Of a DNA stretch of 64,000 nt, positions 62,899-64,000 are shown in pieces. A model generated the notes under the pieces. It searched no databases. It was given only the letters and a program-made list of their open reading frames with translations, and was not told where the DNA came from. The stretch's first letter is position 1, and the number at the start of each line of letters is the position of its first letter. Location of the stretch: positions 1-64,000 of the forward strand of contig NZ_ML703260.1 in NCBI RefSeq assembly GCF_008520305.1. The letters run 5' to 3'. The position numbers were made by a program, and so were the translations under genes. The stretch comes from Mesorhizobium sp. SARCC-RB16n (lineage in GTDB: Bacteria; Pseudomonadota; Alphaproteobacteria; Rhizobiales; Rhizobiaceae).

Positions 62899-64000
62899 TC
62901 ACTTCTTCTTGCCGAGACCGGGCAGGCCGCCACCACCGCCGAGGCCAGGAAGCTTCATGCCGCCAGGCAGGCCGGGCAAGCCGCCGCCTGGGGCGGGCAG
63001 ACCCTTCATGCCGCCGAGGCCGGCGGCCTGCGCCTGCTTCTGCAAGACTTCGAGCTGCTTGGGGTCCATCTTCGACAGATCGGGCATGCCGCCCATTCCA
63101 CCGCCGGGCATCATGCCGCCGAGACCCATCTTGGAGGCAAGACCGCCCATCATGCCGCGCATGAGGCCGCCGCCTTTTCCCTTTCCGCCCATCGCCTTCA
63201 TCATGTCGGCCATGCCGCGATGCATCTTGAGCAGCTTGTTGATCTCGGCGGCATCGGTGCCGGAGCCGGCGGCGATGCGCTTCTTGCGCGAGTGTTTCAG
63301 CATATCGGGATTGGCGCGCTCGGCCTTGGTCATCGACGAGATGATGGCGAGCTGGCGGCCGAACATCCTGTCGTCGAGGCCGGCGGCGGCCATCTGGTCC
63401 TTCATCTTGCCCATGCCGGGCATCATGCCCATGATGCCGCCCATGCCGCCCATCTTCGACATCTGCTGAAGCTGCTGGGCGAGGTCGTTCAGGTCGAACT
63501 TGCCTGATTGCATCTTCTTGGCCATCGCCGCCGCCTGCTCGGCGTCGATGTTTTCTGCCGCCTTCTCGACGAGCGAGACGATGTCGCCCATGCCCAGGAT
63601 GCGGTCGGCGATGCGCTTGGGGTGGAATTCCTCCAGCCCGTCCATCTTCTCGCCGGTGCCGATCAGCTTGATCGGCTTGCCGGTGACGGCGCGCATCGAA
63701 AGCGCGGCACCGCCACGGCCGTCGCCATCCATGCGGGTCAGCACCAGGCCGGTGATGCCGACGCGCTCGTCGAAGCTTTTCGCCAGGTTGACGGCGTCCT
63801 GACCGGTCAGGGAGTCGGCGACCAGAAGGATCTCGTGCGGGCTCGACACCTTCTTGATGTCGGCCATCTCGACCATCAGCGGCTCGTCGATATGGGTGCG
63901 GCCGGCGGTGTCGAGGATGACGACGTCATGGCCGCCGAGCTTGGCCGCCTGCACGGCGCGCTTGGCGATATCGACCGGGTTCTGGCCCGATATCACAGGC
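62899..64000 (-). CDS. ffh: Signal recognition particle protein Ffh, 3' part (truncated by window)
   Basis: 365 residues are visible; the N-terminal four-helix bundle and P-loop lie beyond the window edge, so the 5' end is missing. Visible are G3 VILDTAGR, the GTPase G4 region TRMDGDGRGG and GTGEK, and the Met-rich M domain (GGIMGMMPGMGKMKDQM; LKHSRKKRIAAGSG). A Gly/Pro/Met-rich tail follows (about 90 residues). With the SRP RNA it targets nascent membrane proteins to FtsY. It overlaps nothing; chorismate mutase begins 7 bases downstream. Confidence 0.96.
   Translation of the reverse strand, partial: PVISGQNPVDIAKRAVQAAKLGGHDVVILDTAGRTHIDEPLMVEMADIKKVSSPHEILLVADSLTGQDAVNLAKSFDERVGITGLVLTRMDGDGRGGAALSMRAVTGKPIKLIGTGEKMDGLEEFHPKRIADRILGMGDIVSLVEKAAENIDAEQAAAMAKKMQSGKFDLNDLAQQLQQMSKMGGMGGIMGMMPGMGKMKDQMAAAGLDDRMFGRQLAIISSMTKAERANPDMLKHSRKKRIAAGSGTDAAEINKLLKMHRGMADMMKAMGGKGKGGGLMRGMMGGLASKMGLGGMMPGGGMGGMPDLSKMDPKQLEVLQKQAQAAGLGGMKGLPAPGGGLPGLPGGMKLPGLGGGGGLPGLGKKK

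Overview
This is a GC-rich chromosomal window from an alphaproteobacterium of the order Rhizobiales, most likely Mesorhizobium or a close relative. The evidence is the gene order leuD ... leuB ... asd ... rpsP-chorismate mutase-ffh, an SOS-type imuA-imuB-dnaE2 mutasome behind a GTTC-N7-GTTC box, an IalB-family protein, and many palindromic intergenic repeats of the kind scattered through rhizobial genomes. I see no prophage, transposase or CRISPR array.

Layout. 0-5 kb: a flavin monooxygenase with a SnoaL-like N-terminus, a MurR/RpiR regulator, an M24 peptidase and an IalB-like periplasmic protein, all on the minus strand. 5.2-21.8 kb: the unusual part. It holds a 12.3-kb gene for a 4,099-residue inverse-autotransporter-like adhesin with a beta-helix passenger, three tandem phage-tail-collar (MdpB-like) proteins and a GNAT enzyme. 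Facing them are a DUF6916 protein and a frameshifted 2OG-Fe(II) oxygenase, and a SapC-family protein follows. 21.9-25.4 kb: housekeeping genes (DUF2934, tRNA-Gly, prolyl-tRNA editing protein, thioredoxin-like YbbN, Lon-substrate-binding-domain protein, Trm112-like protein). 25.6-31.5 kb: the imuA-imuB-dnaE2 operon for damage-induced mutagenesis. 32-34.4 kb: a zincin metallopeptidase, a higBA toxin-antitoxin pair inserted beside a partial duplication of a DUF1737 gene, and a CitE-like lyase. 34.8-40 kb: a frameshifted DUF4153/DUF4173 membrane protein with a CreBC-like two-component system, then an FAD oxidoreductase. 40-43 kb: DUF72, an ArsR-AHSA1-AHSA1 cluster and a GNAT protein. 43-51 kb: leuD and leuB with an L,D-transpeptidase, a giant TPR protein, RidA and VOC proteins between them. 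51-55 kb: a MarR/SRPBCC pair, two DUF805 paralogues with cold-shock-like N-termini, and a glycosyltransferase. 55-64 kb: a DEAD-box helicase, asd behind a probable Lys/Thr attenuator, GNAT, ACT, bestrophin, DoxX, a frameshifted SRPBCC gene, a lipoprotein, rpsP, chorismate mutase and the 3' part of ffh.

The strongest leads are (1) the giant adhesin, tail-collar, DUF6916, oxygenase and SapC neighbourhood, which reads as one uncharacterised surface-structure locus; (2) a leader peptide ending in a Lys/Thr/Ile run followed by a terminator in front of asd; (3) three independent frameshifts in otherwise well-formed genes, one of them at a GGCC tetranucleotide repeat; and (4) several clear operators (LexA, ArsR, MarR). 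No sequence search was possible. Family names rest on motifs and remembered family architecture.
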